From the NCBI GenBank assembly GCA_937892085.1, contig CALAVD010000097.1, positions 1 through 5,170 of the forward strand: a stretch of 5,170 bases of DNA. The letters run 5' to 3'. This document shows positions 1-5,170 of this stretch, in pieces. Numbering within the stretch: the first letter of the stretch is position 1; every line of letters begins with the position of its first letter. Position numbers and translations under genes: made by a program. This DNA comes from an uncultured Prevotellaceae bacterium (GTDB lineage: Bacteria > Bacteroidota > Bacteroidia > Bacteroidales > Muribaculaceae). The notes beneath the pieces are model-generated. The model had not been told where the DNA came from. It did no database searches and saw nothing but the letters and a program-made list of their open reading frames with translations.

Positions 1-180
1 ACTGGCGACCGCTCGGCGAAGATACGCACCTACAACTATCCGCAGGGGCGCATCACCGACCACCGCATTGGCTACACGATCTATAACCTGCCCGCCTTCA
101 TGGACGGCGACATCCAAGACTGTATCGACCACCTTATCGTTGCCGAGAATGCCGAGAAACTGAAAGAGGCAGAACTCTAA
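1..180 (+). CDS. prfA: Peptide chain release factor 1, C-terminal end (5' truncated by window)
   Basis: The first reading frame is open from base 1 to a TAA at 178-180 and gives 59 residues. The stretch KIRTYNYPQGRITDHRI is the conserved C-terminal block of class I release factors; the RTYN-PQ form with TDHRI is the RF1 version, whereas RF2 has a different sequence there. RF1 recognises UAA and UAG stop codons in the ribosomal A site and triggers peptide release. The GGQ catalytic loop and the codon-recognition tripeptide lie upstream of the window, so only the last part of the protein is seen. The end, NAEKLKEAEL, resembles RF1 tails I know from Bacteroidales. A strong terminator follows 27 bases after the stop, so this gene closes its transcription unit. 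Confidence 0.93.
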   Translation, partial: TGDRSAKIRTYNYPQGRITDHRIGYTIYNLPAFMDGDIQDCIDHLIVAENAEKLKEAEL

Positions 181-207
181 CAGCCCTCAAAGCTTAATAC
201 AAATCAT

Positions 208-252
208 AATGAAACATCGAGATTGCCCACGATGTTTCATTTTTTATTTTCT
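208..252 (+). terminator. Rho-independent terminator downstream of prfA
   Basis: A perfect 12-bp inverted repeat (208-219 with 230-241, AATGAAACATCG and its complement) encloses a 10-base loop and runs straight into a T-rich tract from 241 to about 257. Stem plus U-tract is the classic intrinsic terminator form. It separates prfA from the LRR gene. Confidence 0.88.
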
Positions 253-287
253 TTTTTGACGCTTTTTGGTGCTTTTTTGCTCATATA

Positions 288-319
288 TTTGCAGATTTCG
301 AGATTTTTCCTCAACTTTG
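288..319 (+). promoter_or_regulatory. Probable Bacteroidetes-type promoter for the LRR gene
   Basis: The Bacteroidetes housekeeping sigma factor uses a -33 TTTG and a -7 TAnnTTTG box about 19-21 bases apart. Here TTTG at 288-291 is followed after exactly 20 bases by CAACTTTG at 312-319, which matches the -7 box at all fixed positions except the first base. Transcription would start near 325, giving a leader of about 20 bases before the ATG at 348. A perfect -7 match, TATATTTG at 284-291, also exists, but its nearest TTTG partners are 15 or 25 bases away. The assignment rests on motif and spacing only. Confidence 0.55.
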
Positions 320-347
320 TAGGTTAAAAATCGCATAATCTATCGTA

Positions 348-1511
348 ATGAGATACTTATTATTAATTATCATATCAACTATCATAAGCCTGGCGACATG
401 GGCGGGCGACTTTATGAGCCAAGGCATTGTATATAGCTTCACTGGCAACCGTCACGAAGTGGCTGTGGACCAAAATATCGTTGACGGCATGAACGCTTAC
501 GAAGGCATATATATCATCCCGAGCACGGTTAGCTATGAAGGCGAGAACTATCGCGTCACCACAGTTGCCGAGCACGCTTTTGCTCACTCAAAAGTCACAG
601 AAGTGGTTATCCCCAACTCGGTGACACGCATCGAGGATCATGCTTTTGCCTTTGCCAGCGACTTGACCGACGTGACACTGCCTCTCCAGCTCGAAGTCAT
701 TCCCGACTACTGCTTCACGTCAACGGCTATCGAGAACATAGCACTTCCCGAGAGCGTCAAGGATGTGGGATACGGAGCTTTTCAAGACTGCTCAATGTTG
801 CACACTGTTTTGCTTCCTGCGTCGTTGAAGTTTATCGACGATTACGCTTTTGACGGCTGCCACAATCTTTACGAAATCTATTGCGCCGCCACCGAAGCGC
901 CAATCACCCTTGGCGACAACACCTTCGGCGGACTGAAAAACGTGGACCTGGTAGTTGCCGACGATGAGACTATCGACTCTTACACCGACGACACTATATG
1001 GGGCAACGACGACACCTTCACCCTATTCCCCAACGAAGACTTCTACCCCACTATGGAATTTGACAGCGAGCCATTTAATCAATACTGGCAGAAAATCTCC
1101 CTGGGTAACAATCTCGCCTACAAGATCTATGATGAGAACGACGAGTTGGTAGCCGTCACCTCGGCAAGCCATTTCTATCTCGCTGCCCTCGACCACAACG
1201 CCGATTACACCATAGTTCCCACCACGCTGATGTTCGACAGCGACCCTTTCACCGTCACTGTAGATAAGACCACGGGCATCAATCAATATATCGATGACGC
1301 ATTCCCTGCCGAGCCCGACCCCATAATCGTAGCGCATTTTGGCACAATATACATTTACGGTGACACCCACTTGAAGTGGACCAGCGTTTGGGACATGAGC
1401 GGTAGGCTCTACTATCAGCGCATCTCGAGCGACTCGCAAATCATCGACCTGCCTCGCAACAGGGTATATATCGTGAAAGTTGGTAATTTCGTCAAGAAAA
1501 TATTCGTGTAA
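348..1511 (+). CDS. Secreted BspA-like leucine-rich-repeat protein with putative T9SS-type C-terminal tail
   Basis: The 387-residue product starts with a hydrophobic signal peptide (about residues 3-19). Residues about 68-200 carry roughly five to six BspA/LRR_5-type repeats, recognisable by AF or CF at intervals of 22-25 residues (F78, F100, F123, F145, F168, F193) and by the recurrent hydrophobic-P-xSV/L-xxI segments. Residues about 200-325 are a spacer without recognised domain. The last ~60 residues look like a type IX secretion sorting domain: a beta-rich block with WDMSGRLYY, an IDLP turn, YIVKVGNFVKKI and a basic end. BspA-like proteins are surface proteins, in some species linked to adhesion; the ligand here cannot be read from sequence. 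T9SS export requires that system elsewhere in the genome. The ATG at 348 is chosen because it immediately precedes the signal peptide; no Shine-Dalgarno sequence is seen, as is normal for the phylum. Confidence 0.85.
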   Translation: MRYLLLIIISTIISLATWAGDFMSQGIVYSFTGNRHEVAVDQNIVDGMNAYEGIYIIPSTVSYEGENYRVTTVAEHAFAHSKVTEVVIPNSVTRIEDHAFAFASDLTDVTLPLQLEVIPDYCFTSTAIENIALPESVKDVGYGAFQDCSMLHTVLLPASLKFIDDYAFDGCHNLYEIYCAATEAPITLGDNTFGGLKNVDLVVADDETIDSYTDDTIWGNDDTFTLFPNEDFYPTMEFDSEPFNQYWQKISLGNNLAYKIYDENDELVAVTSASHFYLAALDHNADYTIVPTTLMFDSDPFTVTVDKTTGINQYIDDAFPAEPDPIIVAHFGTIYIYGDTHLKWTSVWDMSGRLYYQRISSDSQIIDLPRNRVYIVKVGNFVKKIFV

Positions 1512-1560
1512 AACGTGGAACAAGGAACGTGGAACGACCTTCCACTTTCTAACTTCCTCC
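1512..1560 (+). repeat. Degenerate heptad repeat between LRR gene and tadA
   Basis: The gap is built of seven 7-base units starting directly after the LRR stop codon. AAC recurs at 1512, 1519, 1526 and 1533, with an exact 10-base repeat AACGTGGAAC at 1512 and 1526; then TTC recurs in the same phase at 1540, 1547 and 1554. GTGGAA (1529-1534) and TTCCAC (1540-1545) can form a small 6-bp hairpin with a 5-base loop, but no T-run follows, so it is not called a terminator. Confidence 0.7.
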
Positions 1561-1572
1561 TAAAAAAATATA

Positions 1573-2010
1573 ATGAACGACGACAAGAAATTCATGCAGA
1601 AGGCTTTAAACGAGGCACTCGAAGCACAAAAGTGCGACGAGGTGCCCATTGGCGCGGTGATTGTGAGTCAAGGGCGAGTGATTGCTCGAGGTCACAATCT
1701 CACTGAGACCCTCACCGATGTCACCGCTCATGCCGAGATGCAAGCCATCACAGCTGCACAAGGCACGTTGGGAGGGAAATATCTCAAGGACTGCACCCTA
1801 TATGTGACAGTAGAGCCGTGCCTGATGTGTGCTGGAGCTCTTGGATGGAGCCAGATTTCACGTGTCGTTTATGGTACACGAGACGAGAAACGTGGCTACC
1901 ATTGCTTCTGCGACAGTCCCTTCCACAAGAAGACGTCGGTGACAGCTGGTGTACTCGAAGAACAATGCTCTGAATTGATGACCAATTTTTTCAAGAAAAA
2001 ACGAAAGTAA
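1573..2010 (+). CDS. tadA: tRNA-specific adenosine deaminase TadA
   Basis: The 145-residue protein matches the size and motifs of TadA, which deaminates adenosine 34 of tRNA-Arg(ACG) to inosine so that one tRNA reads CGU, CGC and CGA. The zinc and catalytic motifs of the CDA fold are intact: H53-A-E55 in HAEMQAI (zinc ligand His53, proton-shuttle Glu55), and P82-C83-L-M-C86 in EPCLMCAGAL (zinc ligands Cys83 and Cys86). The N-terminal block EVPIGAVIV and the late R-G-Y-H-C-F region are also as in TadA; guanine deaminases of the same fold are less likely given the PCLMCAGAL sequence. The ATG at 1573 puts the first helix at the usual distance before EVPIGAV. There is no Shine-Dalgarno sequence; the start is preceded by an A-rich stretch. 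TadA is usually essential. It lies 61 bases after the LRR gene with no terminator between. Confidence 0.94.
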   Translation: MNDDKKFMQKALNEALEAQKCDEVPIGAVIVSQGRVIARGHNLTETLTDVTAHAEMQAITAAQGTLGGKYLKDCTLYVTVEPCLMCAGALGWSQISRVVYGTRDEKRGYHCFCDSPFHKKTSVTAGVLEEQCSELMTNFFKKKRK

Positions 2011-2021
2011 GAGCGCTTCGC

Positions 2022-2056
2022 ACAGTTTAAAGGTTAGAGGTTACAGAACGCAGAAT
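2022..2056 (+). repeat. Degenerate heptad repeat after tadA
   Basis: AG recurs every seven bases at 2024, 2031, 2038, 2045 and 2052, inside five consecutive 7-base units of the form NNAGNNT/C. Adjacent pairs are most alike (AAAGGTT with AGAGGTT; ACAGAAC with GCAGAAT). A 6-bp inverted repeat, AACGCA at 2047-2052 and TGCGTT at 2056-2061, overlaps the end of the run without a T-tract. Confidence 0.6.
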
Positions 2057-2086
2057 GCGTTGCAACAAGTCTCATCAATGTCTTCC

Positions 2087-2121
2087 ATAAACGATAAACG
2101 AATAACGATAAACGAATAACG
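2087..2121 (+). repeat. Heptad tandem repeat in the leader of the first esterase
   Basis: Five consecutive 7-base units alternate between ATAAACG (2087, 2094, 2108) and AATAACG (2101, 2115); ACG recurs exactly every seven bases at 2091, 2098, 2105, 2112 and 2119. The run ends five bases before the ATG at 2127, so it forms an A-rich, G-poor ribosome-binding region. Confidence 0.82.
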
Positions 2122-2126
2122 ATACA

Positions 2127-3026
2127 ATGAAAACAATCACAAAACTCCAACTCGTCATTGCAATTATGGCAGCGTGCTTTGCAACTGCCGGCGCACAAAA
2201 AGTGACGCCACCAGTTCCTGAAATCTATGACCAGGCTATCGCCAAAGCTGAGAAAAAACCTGGCGTGGTAGATACCATCGTAGTGATGAGCAACAAAATG
2301 GGACGAACCATTAAAAACACCGTAGTGCTACCAGCTCAATACACACAAAAAGAGTATAGATACATGTCATTCCCCATCATTTACCTCTTGCATGGAGCGT
2401 GGGGTAGCTACCGCGGCTGGCCCCGTAAAGCCGACTTGCGGTCGCTCGCAACACAATACAGCATAATTTTCGTGTGCCCCGACGGTCAGGACAGCTGGTA
2501 CCTCGATTCTCCTATCGACCCGACTTTCCAGTTCGAGACCTATATCACCCAAGAGCTGAGAAGCTATATCGAAACGCATTACCGCACTCTCAATCACCCC
2601 AAGTACCGTGCCATCACCGGACTTAGCATGGGTGGCCATGGTGCACTATGGCTGGCATGGCGGCATCCCGACATTTATGGCTCCTGTGGCAGCATTAGCG
2701 GTGGCGTTGACATCTACAACTTCCCCAACAAGTGGAAAATCAATGAACGACTTGGCGACTACGAGAGCAACAAAGATGTGTGGCGTCAGCACTCGGTGAC
2801 AAACCTCGTTCCCACCCTCGTACCAGGGCAGAACATCATCATCGACGATGGCAACAAAGACATCTTCATCAACGAGAACAACGCCCTCCACGAAGCACTC
2901 GACAAGCAAGGCATTCCCCATGACTATATCGTTAGACCTGGAGGACACACTTGGGACTACTGGGTTAACTCTCTTGATTATCAGGTTTTGTTCTTCCACA
3001 AAGCATTTAATAGCGGTGTGAAATAA
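2127..3026 (+). CDS. Secreted alpha/beta-hydrolase esterase, esterase D / CE1-like (paralog 1)
   Basis: The 299-residue product has a cleavable signal peptide (residues 1 to about 23, ending ATAGA before QK), so it acts in the periplasm or outside. The rest is a putative esterase (PF00756-type) fold: the oxyanion-side YLLHG motif (86-90), the nucleophile elbow GLSMGG with Ser167, a probable catalytic Asp245 in DDGNKDIF, and His274 in GGHTWDYW; S-to-D and D-to-H spacing fits the esterase D family. The family includes feruloyl and acetyl-xylan esterases, S-formylglutathione hydrolase and mycolyltransferases. With a signal peptide and a Bacteroidales host, a carbohydrate-linked ester is a reasonable substrate, but this is inference. 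A conserved block DSWYLDSPIDPTFQFETY (122-139) precedes the nucleophile. The following gene is a close paralog 49 bases downstream. The start at 2127 directly precedes the signal peptide. Confidence 0.87.
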   Translation: MKTITKLQLVIAIMAACFATAGAQKVTPPVPEIYDQAIAKAEKKPGVVDTIVVMSNKMGRTIKNTVVLPAQYTQKEYRYMSFPIIYLLHGAWGSYRGWPRKADLRSLATQYSIIFVCPDGQDSWYLDSPIDPTFQFETYITQELRSYIETHYRTLNHPKYRAITGLSMGGHGALWLAWRHPDIYGSCGSISGGVDIYNFPNKWKINERLGDYESNKDVWRQHSVTNLVPTLVPGQNIIIDDGNKDIFINENNALHEALDKQGIPHDYIVRPGGHTWDYWVNSLDYQVLFFHKAFNSGVK

Positions 3027-3060
3027 GTTCTCAGTTGTTAGTTATTAGTTTTTAGTTGTA
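3026..3060 (+). repeat. Heptad tandem repeat between the two esterase genes
   Basis: AGTT occurs at exactly 3026, 3033, 3040, 3047 and 3054, giving five 7-base units AGTTNNN with mostly T in the variable part. The first unit begins with the last base of the stop codon of the upstream esterase. The ATG of the next gene lies 15 bases after the run. Confidence 0.82.
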
Positions 3061-3075
3061 GGACACTTATTTATA

Positions 3076-4023
3076 ATGAAACATCCTTTCGTCAAAATAT
3101 TGACTTGCGTTGCAATCTTTGCCATGTGTTGCATCAGCTGCAAAGCAAGCGACAATAGCTCGCGAGCATCGGAGCATAAAGTGAAGACCACAAAAAAGAC
3201 TACAAAGAGCAAGCAGCCCGTCACTAATCAAGAGTCCAACAAAGACACTCAGCTGCAAGTTGTTAAGGTGAAAAGCGAGAAGATGGGAAGAAGCATTTCT
3301 AATCTCGTCGTCCTACCAGAGCAATATCTGGAAAAAGACGACACCACGACCTATCCTGTGCTTTATCTGCTACATGGCTACAGCGACGACTACATGGCTT
3401 GGCAAAACCATGTGGATCTTAGACAATATGCCAACGAATATCATTTCATTATCGTATGCCCCGACGGACAGGACAGTTGGTACTTCGACTCCCCTATTGA
3501 CCCCACGTTCCAGTTTGAAACCTACGTCACTCAAGAATTGCGTTCATATATTGAGAGCAATTACCGCACAGTAAACAATCGCAAGTACCGCGCCATAACA
3601 GGTCTGAGCATGGGTGGACATGGAGCATTGTGGCTCGCATGGCGTCATCCCGACATCTACGGTCTATGCGGCAGCATGAGCGGCGGTGTTGATATCACCA
3701 CCATCAAAGACCACTACAAAATCGACAAGCGACTGGGCAAGTATGCGGCCAACGAAGCCTCTTGGGAAAGCCACTCTGTGATTAACTTAGTGCCTTCGCT
3801 CAAACCTGAAAACGAGCAGTTCATCATCATTGACGACGGCACAAGCGACATCTTCATTAAGGACAACCGCGCCCTGCACGCCGCTTTGCAGCGACACAAA
3901 ATCAAGCACGACTACAGCGAGCGACCTGGACGTCACTCTTGGGACTACTGGGTTGAGTCGCTTAATCAGCATCTCACTGCTTTCTCCAACCGCATCCACA
4001 TGATACAGATGGGAGATTGTTAA
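3076..4023 (+). CDS. Exported, probably lipoprotein, alpha/beta-hydrolase esterase (paralog 2)
   Basis: The 315-residue product is a paralog of the preceding gene. By hand alignment, residues 114-207 match 103-196 of the first esterase at about 78 of 94 positions. Motifs: YLLHG (97-101), GLSMGG with Ser178, a probable catalytic Asp258 in DDGTSDIF, and His287 in GRHSWDYW. The N terminus differs: a hydrophobic segment runs into CCISC, and Cys22 is a plausible lipidation site although the -3 residue is not a classical Leu. After it comes a Lys/Thr/Ser-rich linker of about 35 residues before the domain. The SD at +4/+5 after Cys22 faintly resembles Bacteroidetes surface-export signals. I infer a membrane-anchored partner of the soluble first enzyme acting on a similar ester; the substrate is not determined. 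The C terminus extends a few residues past the paralog and ends 41 bases before the asparaginase start. Confidence 0.85.
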   Translation: MKHPFVKILTCVAIFAMCCISCKASDNSSRASEHKVKTTKKTTKSKQPVTNQESNKDTQLQVVKVKSEKMGRSISNLVVLPEQYLEKDDTTTYPVLYLLHGYSDDYMAWQNHVDLRQYANEYHFIIVCPDGQDSWYFDSPIDPTFQFETYVTQELRSYIESNYRTVNNRKYRAITGLSMGGHGALWLAWRHPDIYGLCGSMSGGVDITTIKDHYKIDKRLGKYAANEASWESHSVINLVPSLKPENEQFIIIDDGTSDIFIKDNRALHAALQRHKIKHDYSERPGRHSWDYWVESLNQHLTAFSNRIHMIQMGDC

Positions 4024-4064
4024 ACTTGTTATTCTCTGAACCACTTCATTTTACTATATTCGCT

Positions 4065-5123
4065 ATGACAAAAAACAACGCTAAACCAAAAATACTGATA
4101 ATCTACACTGGTGGTACCATAGGCATGATAGAGGACCCCGTAAGCAAAGTCCTCAAGCCCTTCGACTTCAGTCACCTTATTGACAATGTGCCTAAAATCA
4201 AGAAATTAGACTTTGAGATAGGCAACCTACAGTTTGACCCGCCCATCGACAGCAGCAATATGAATCCATCGCACTGGAGCATGATTGCCAAAGAGGTAGA
4301 AGCCAACTACGACGACTACGACGGCTTTGTGGTGCTGCACGGCACCGACACAATGGCATATACTGCCTCTGCGCTGAGCTTTATGCTTGAGAACCTCGAC
4401 AAGCCAGTAATAATCACTGGCTCCCAGCTGCCCATAGGTGAGGTGCGAACCGACGGCGAGGAAAATCTGCTCACAGCACTCCAAATTGCCGCTGCTCGCA
4501 ACTCTCGCAGCGATGCGATGGTGACTGAGGTTGCTATCCTCTTTGAGAATCACCTGCTTCGTGGCAACCGCAGCTCAAAGGTGAGTGCCGACAACTTCAA
4601 CGCCTTCATGAGCAACAACGCCGCGGTCATCGCCAACGGCTCCTGGATGGTGGGTGATTTCCTGGAGGACGGCGGCAAGTGGTCCAACGGCTTCGACGGC
4701 GCCACCGTCCGCGGCGACGTGCTGCCCGGCAATGTGGCCCTGGCCAACAACGACGGTTATCAGTACTGGATTCCCGCCTCCGTTTCCGCGGAAGAGCAGG
4801 AAGTCGCCAAGGCTTTCATTCTCTTCGTTCTCCAGCAGGACAATATCGAAGCTTACATGCTGGCGGAAGGCGGCGTCGCGCCGAAGCTGACGGTCAGCGA
4901 AGAATACACGGCCACGGCTTCCGAAAACAAGCTGCTGTATGAGTATGTCAACGCCGTCAACAAGGATACGATCATCGTCCCCAACGCGGGTGATATCATG
5001 ACCTCCTCCATCGGCAACACCGAGTTCGGCAATCTGCTGCCGCTGCTCATTTCCGGAGAACTGACGCCTGAAGCGTTCTGCGCGCAGCTGTCCGTTCTGG
5101 CTCAGGAGACGGCTCTGGACTGA
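4065..5123 (+). CDS. ansA: Chimeric ORF: type I L-asparaginase N-terminal half joined to an ABC sugar-binding protein C-terminal part
   Basis: From ATG 4065 the first 181 residues are cytoplasmic type I L-asparaginase, which hydrolyses asparagine to aspartate and ammonia. The active-site blocks are present: IIYTGGTIGM with nucleophile Thr15, VVLHGTDTMAYTA with Thr94-Asp95, ITGSQLPIGEVRTDGEENL, and RGNRSSKVSADNFNAF with Lys172. A normal enzyme (about 340 residues) would continue with a block like S-x-NYPPLA and a second domain of some 150 residues. Instead, after NAF at 4607 the frame reads as the C-terminal part of a family 1 solute-binding protein. The frame can be opened further back to an ATG at 4017, but that overlaps the esterase stop and adds 16 residues with no family match, so 4065 is preferred. 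The encoded polypeptide would lack the asparaginase C-terminal domain and is unlikely to be active. The most likely origin is an assembly join; see the separate entries for the join and the binding-protein part. Confidence 0.85.
   Translation: MTKNNAKPKILIIYTGGTIGMIEDPVSKVLKPFDFSHLIDNVPKIKKLDFEIGNLQFDPPIDSSNMNPSHWSMIAKEVEANYDDYDGFVVLHGTDTMAYTASALSFMLENLDKPVIITGSQLPIGEVRTDGEENLLTALQIAAARNSRSDAMVTEVAILFENHLLRGNRSSKVSADNFNAFMSNNAAVIANGSWMVGDFLEDGGKWSNGFDGATVRGDVLPGNVALANNDGYQYWIPASVSAEEQEVAKAFILFVLQQDNIEAYMLAEGGVAPKLTVSEEYTATASENKLLYEYVNAVNKDTIIVPNAGDIMTSSIGNTEFGNLLPLLISGELTPEAFCAQLSVLAQETALD
4594..4616 (+). other. Join point between two unrelated genes
   Basis: Up to the codons for DNFNAF (ending 4607) the protein follows asparaginase I; from MSNNAAVIANGSW (4608 on) it follows the solute-binding protein pattern aF-m-s-G/N-kaAvi-nGsW. 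Both families plausibly encode an NAF/AF segment here, so a short shared stretch in the same frame would explain why the join is in frame. GC rises soon after: 4561-4620 is about 55%, 4621-4680 about 65%, 4681-4740 about 75%. Confidence 0.75.
4608..5123 (+). pseudogene. C-terminal fragment of a carbohydrate ABC-transporter substrate-binding protein
   Basis: This portion encodes 171 residues. It holds the hallmarks of family 1 extracellular solute-binding proteins: the AAVIANGSWMVGDF block that lines the sugar site, the YQYWIPASVSAEEQEVAKAFILFVLQQDN helix region (AF-x-x-F after the Glu-rich helix start), the MLAEGGVAPKL loop where family members have G-x-x-P, and a final helix pair before a double stop (TGA 5121, TAA 5124). 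Intact members are about 400-450 residues and start with a lipoprotein signal peptide; the signal and N-terminal lobe are absent, replaced by asparaginase sequence. Codon use changes to GC-rich third positions, with GAA common for Glu. I take it to come from a Gram-positive (Clostridia-like) genome, where such a gene is normally followed by two permease genes. Sugar specificity cannot be read. Confidence 0.8.
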
Positions 5124-5158
5124 TAAGGGCTTGCGTTCAAGCGGCCCCCTGCCTTCAC

Positions 5159-5165
5159 GGAGGTG
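5159..5165 (+). promoter_or_regulatory. Shine-Dalgarno-like site for a gene starting just past the window
   Basis: GGAGGTG is a near-perfect anti-16S complement and sits 5-11 bases from the window end, the right distance for a start codon just outside. No gene in the Bacteroidales part of the window has such a site. A permease gene would be the expected next gene after a sugar-binding protein, but none of it is visible. Confidence 0.5.
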
Positions 5166-5170
5166 TGGGC

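Noticed and set aside
284..291. TATATTTG as the -7 box of the LRR promoter
   Set aside because: The box itself is perfect, but the only TTTG elements upstream are 15 or 25 bases away; the CAACTTTG at 312-319 has a partner at the expected 20-base spacing.
1023..1523. Long antisense open frame across the LRR gene (166 residues)
   Set aside because: It lies wholly opposite a convincing gene, has no recognisable motif or signal and mirrors the codon bias of the + strand gene.
1515..1706. Short + strand open frame overlapping the start of tadA
   Set aside because: It runs through the heptad repeat and then out of frame into tadA; no family features.
2047..2061. Terminator after tadA
   Set aside because: The 6-bp AACGCA/TGCGTT hairpin has a 3-base loop and no T-run after it, so it does not fit an intrinsic terminator.
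2022..3060. CRISPR-like array
   Set aside because: The repeats are 7 bases long, contiguous and degenerate, without unique spacers, and no cas gene is present.
4017..4064. Upstream in-frame ATG extending the asparaginase by 16 residues
   Set aside because: It overlaps the end of the second esterase and adds residues with no place in the asparaginase family; the protein begins naturally at MTKNNAKPKILIIYTGG.
4679..4942. Arg/Pro-rich alternative frames in the GC-rich end
   Set aside because: Low-complexity Arg/Ala/Pro translations are typical off-frame readings of GC-rich coding DNA; the solute-binding protein frame explains the same bases.
4065..5123. A new sensor-type protein combining asparaginase with ligand binding
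   Set aside because: Both parts are broken mid-domain, one is cytoplasmic and the other belongs outside the membrane, and composition shifts near the join; this is artefact or rearrangement rather than an evolved fusion.

Overview
The window reads as a contig from an intestinal-type Bacteroidales organism (Prevotella/Muribaculaceae-like) for positions 1 to about 4600. The evidence is an AT-rich leader with a TTTG...NNNCTTTG type promoter rather than TTGACA/TATAAT, A/T-rich gene starts without Shine-Dalgarno sequences, a BspA-like leucine-rich-repeat protein with a C-terminal tail resembling a type IX secretion signal, and release factor 1 with a Bacteroidales-style C terminus. The last ~560 bases look like different DNA: hand-counted GC is about 66% over 4621-4800 against about 47% over three 60-base samples of the asparaginase part, and the window ends with a strong GGAGGTG Shine-Dalgarno-like site.

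Layout, all on the + strand: the 3' end of prfA (1-180); an intrinsic terminator (208-252); a likely promoter (288-319); a secreted BspA-like LRR protein (348-1511); tadA, the tRNA adenosine deaminase (1573-2010); two tandem paralogous exported alpha/beta-hydrolase esterases (2127-3026 and 3076-4023), the first with a plain signal peptide and the second with a lipoprotein-like one; and an open reading frame that starts as type I L-asparaginase (4065 to about 4607) and continues in frame as the C-terminal part of an ABC-transporter sugar-binding protein (about 4608-5123).

Gaps between the genes from 1512 to 3075 are 49-116 bases. They are filled largely with degenerate runs of seven-base units, different in sequence from gap to gap but each holding strict 7-base phase. 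No terminator was seen between the LRR gene and the asparaginase, so these genes may be co-transcribed, although their products (tRNA modification, envelope esterases, asparagine breakdown) do not form one obvious pathway.

The two results most worth attention are the asparaginase/binding-protein chimera, best explained as an assembly join of two organisms rather than a new fusion protein, and the phase-locked heptad repeats in successive intergenic gaps. I see no convincing new defence, mobile or biosynthetic system.
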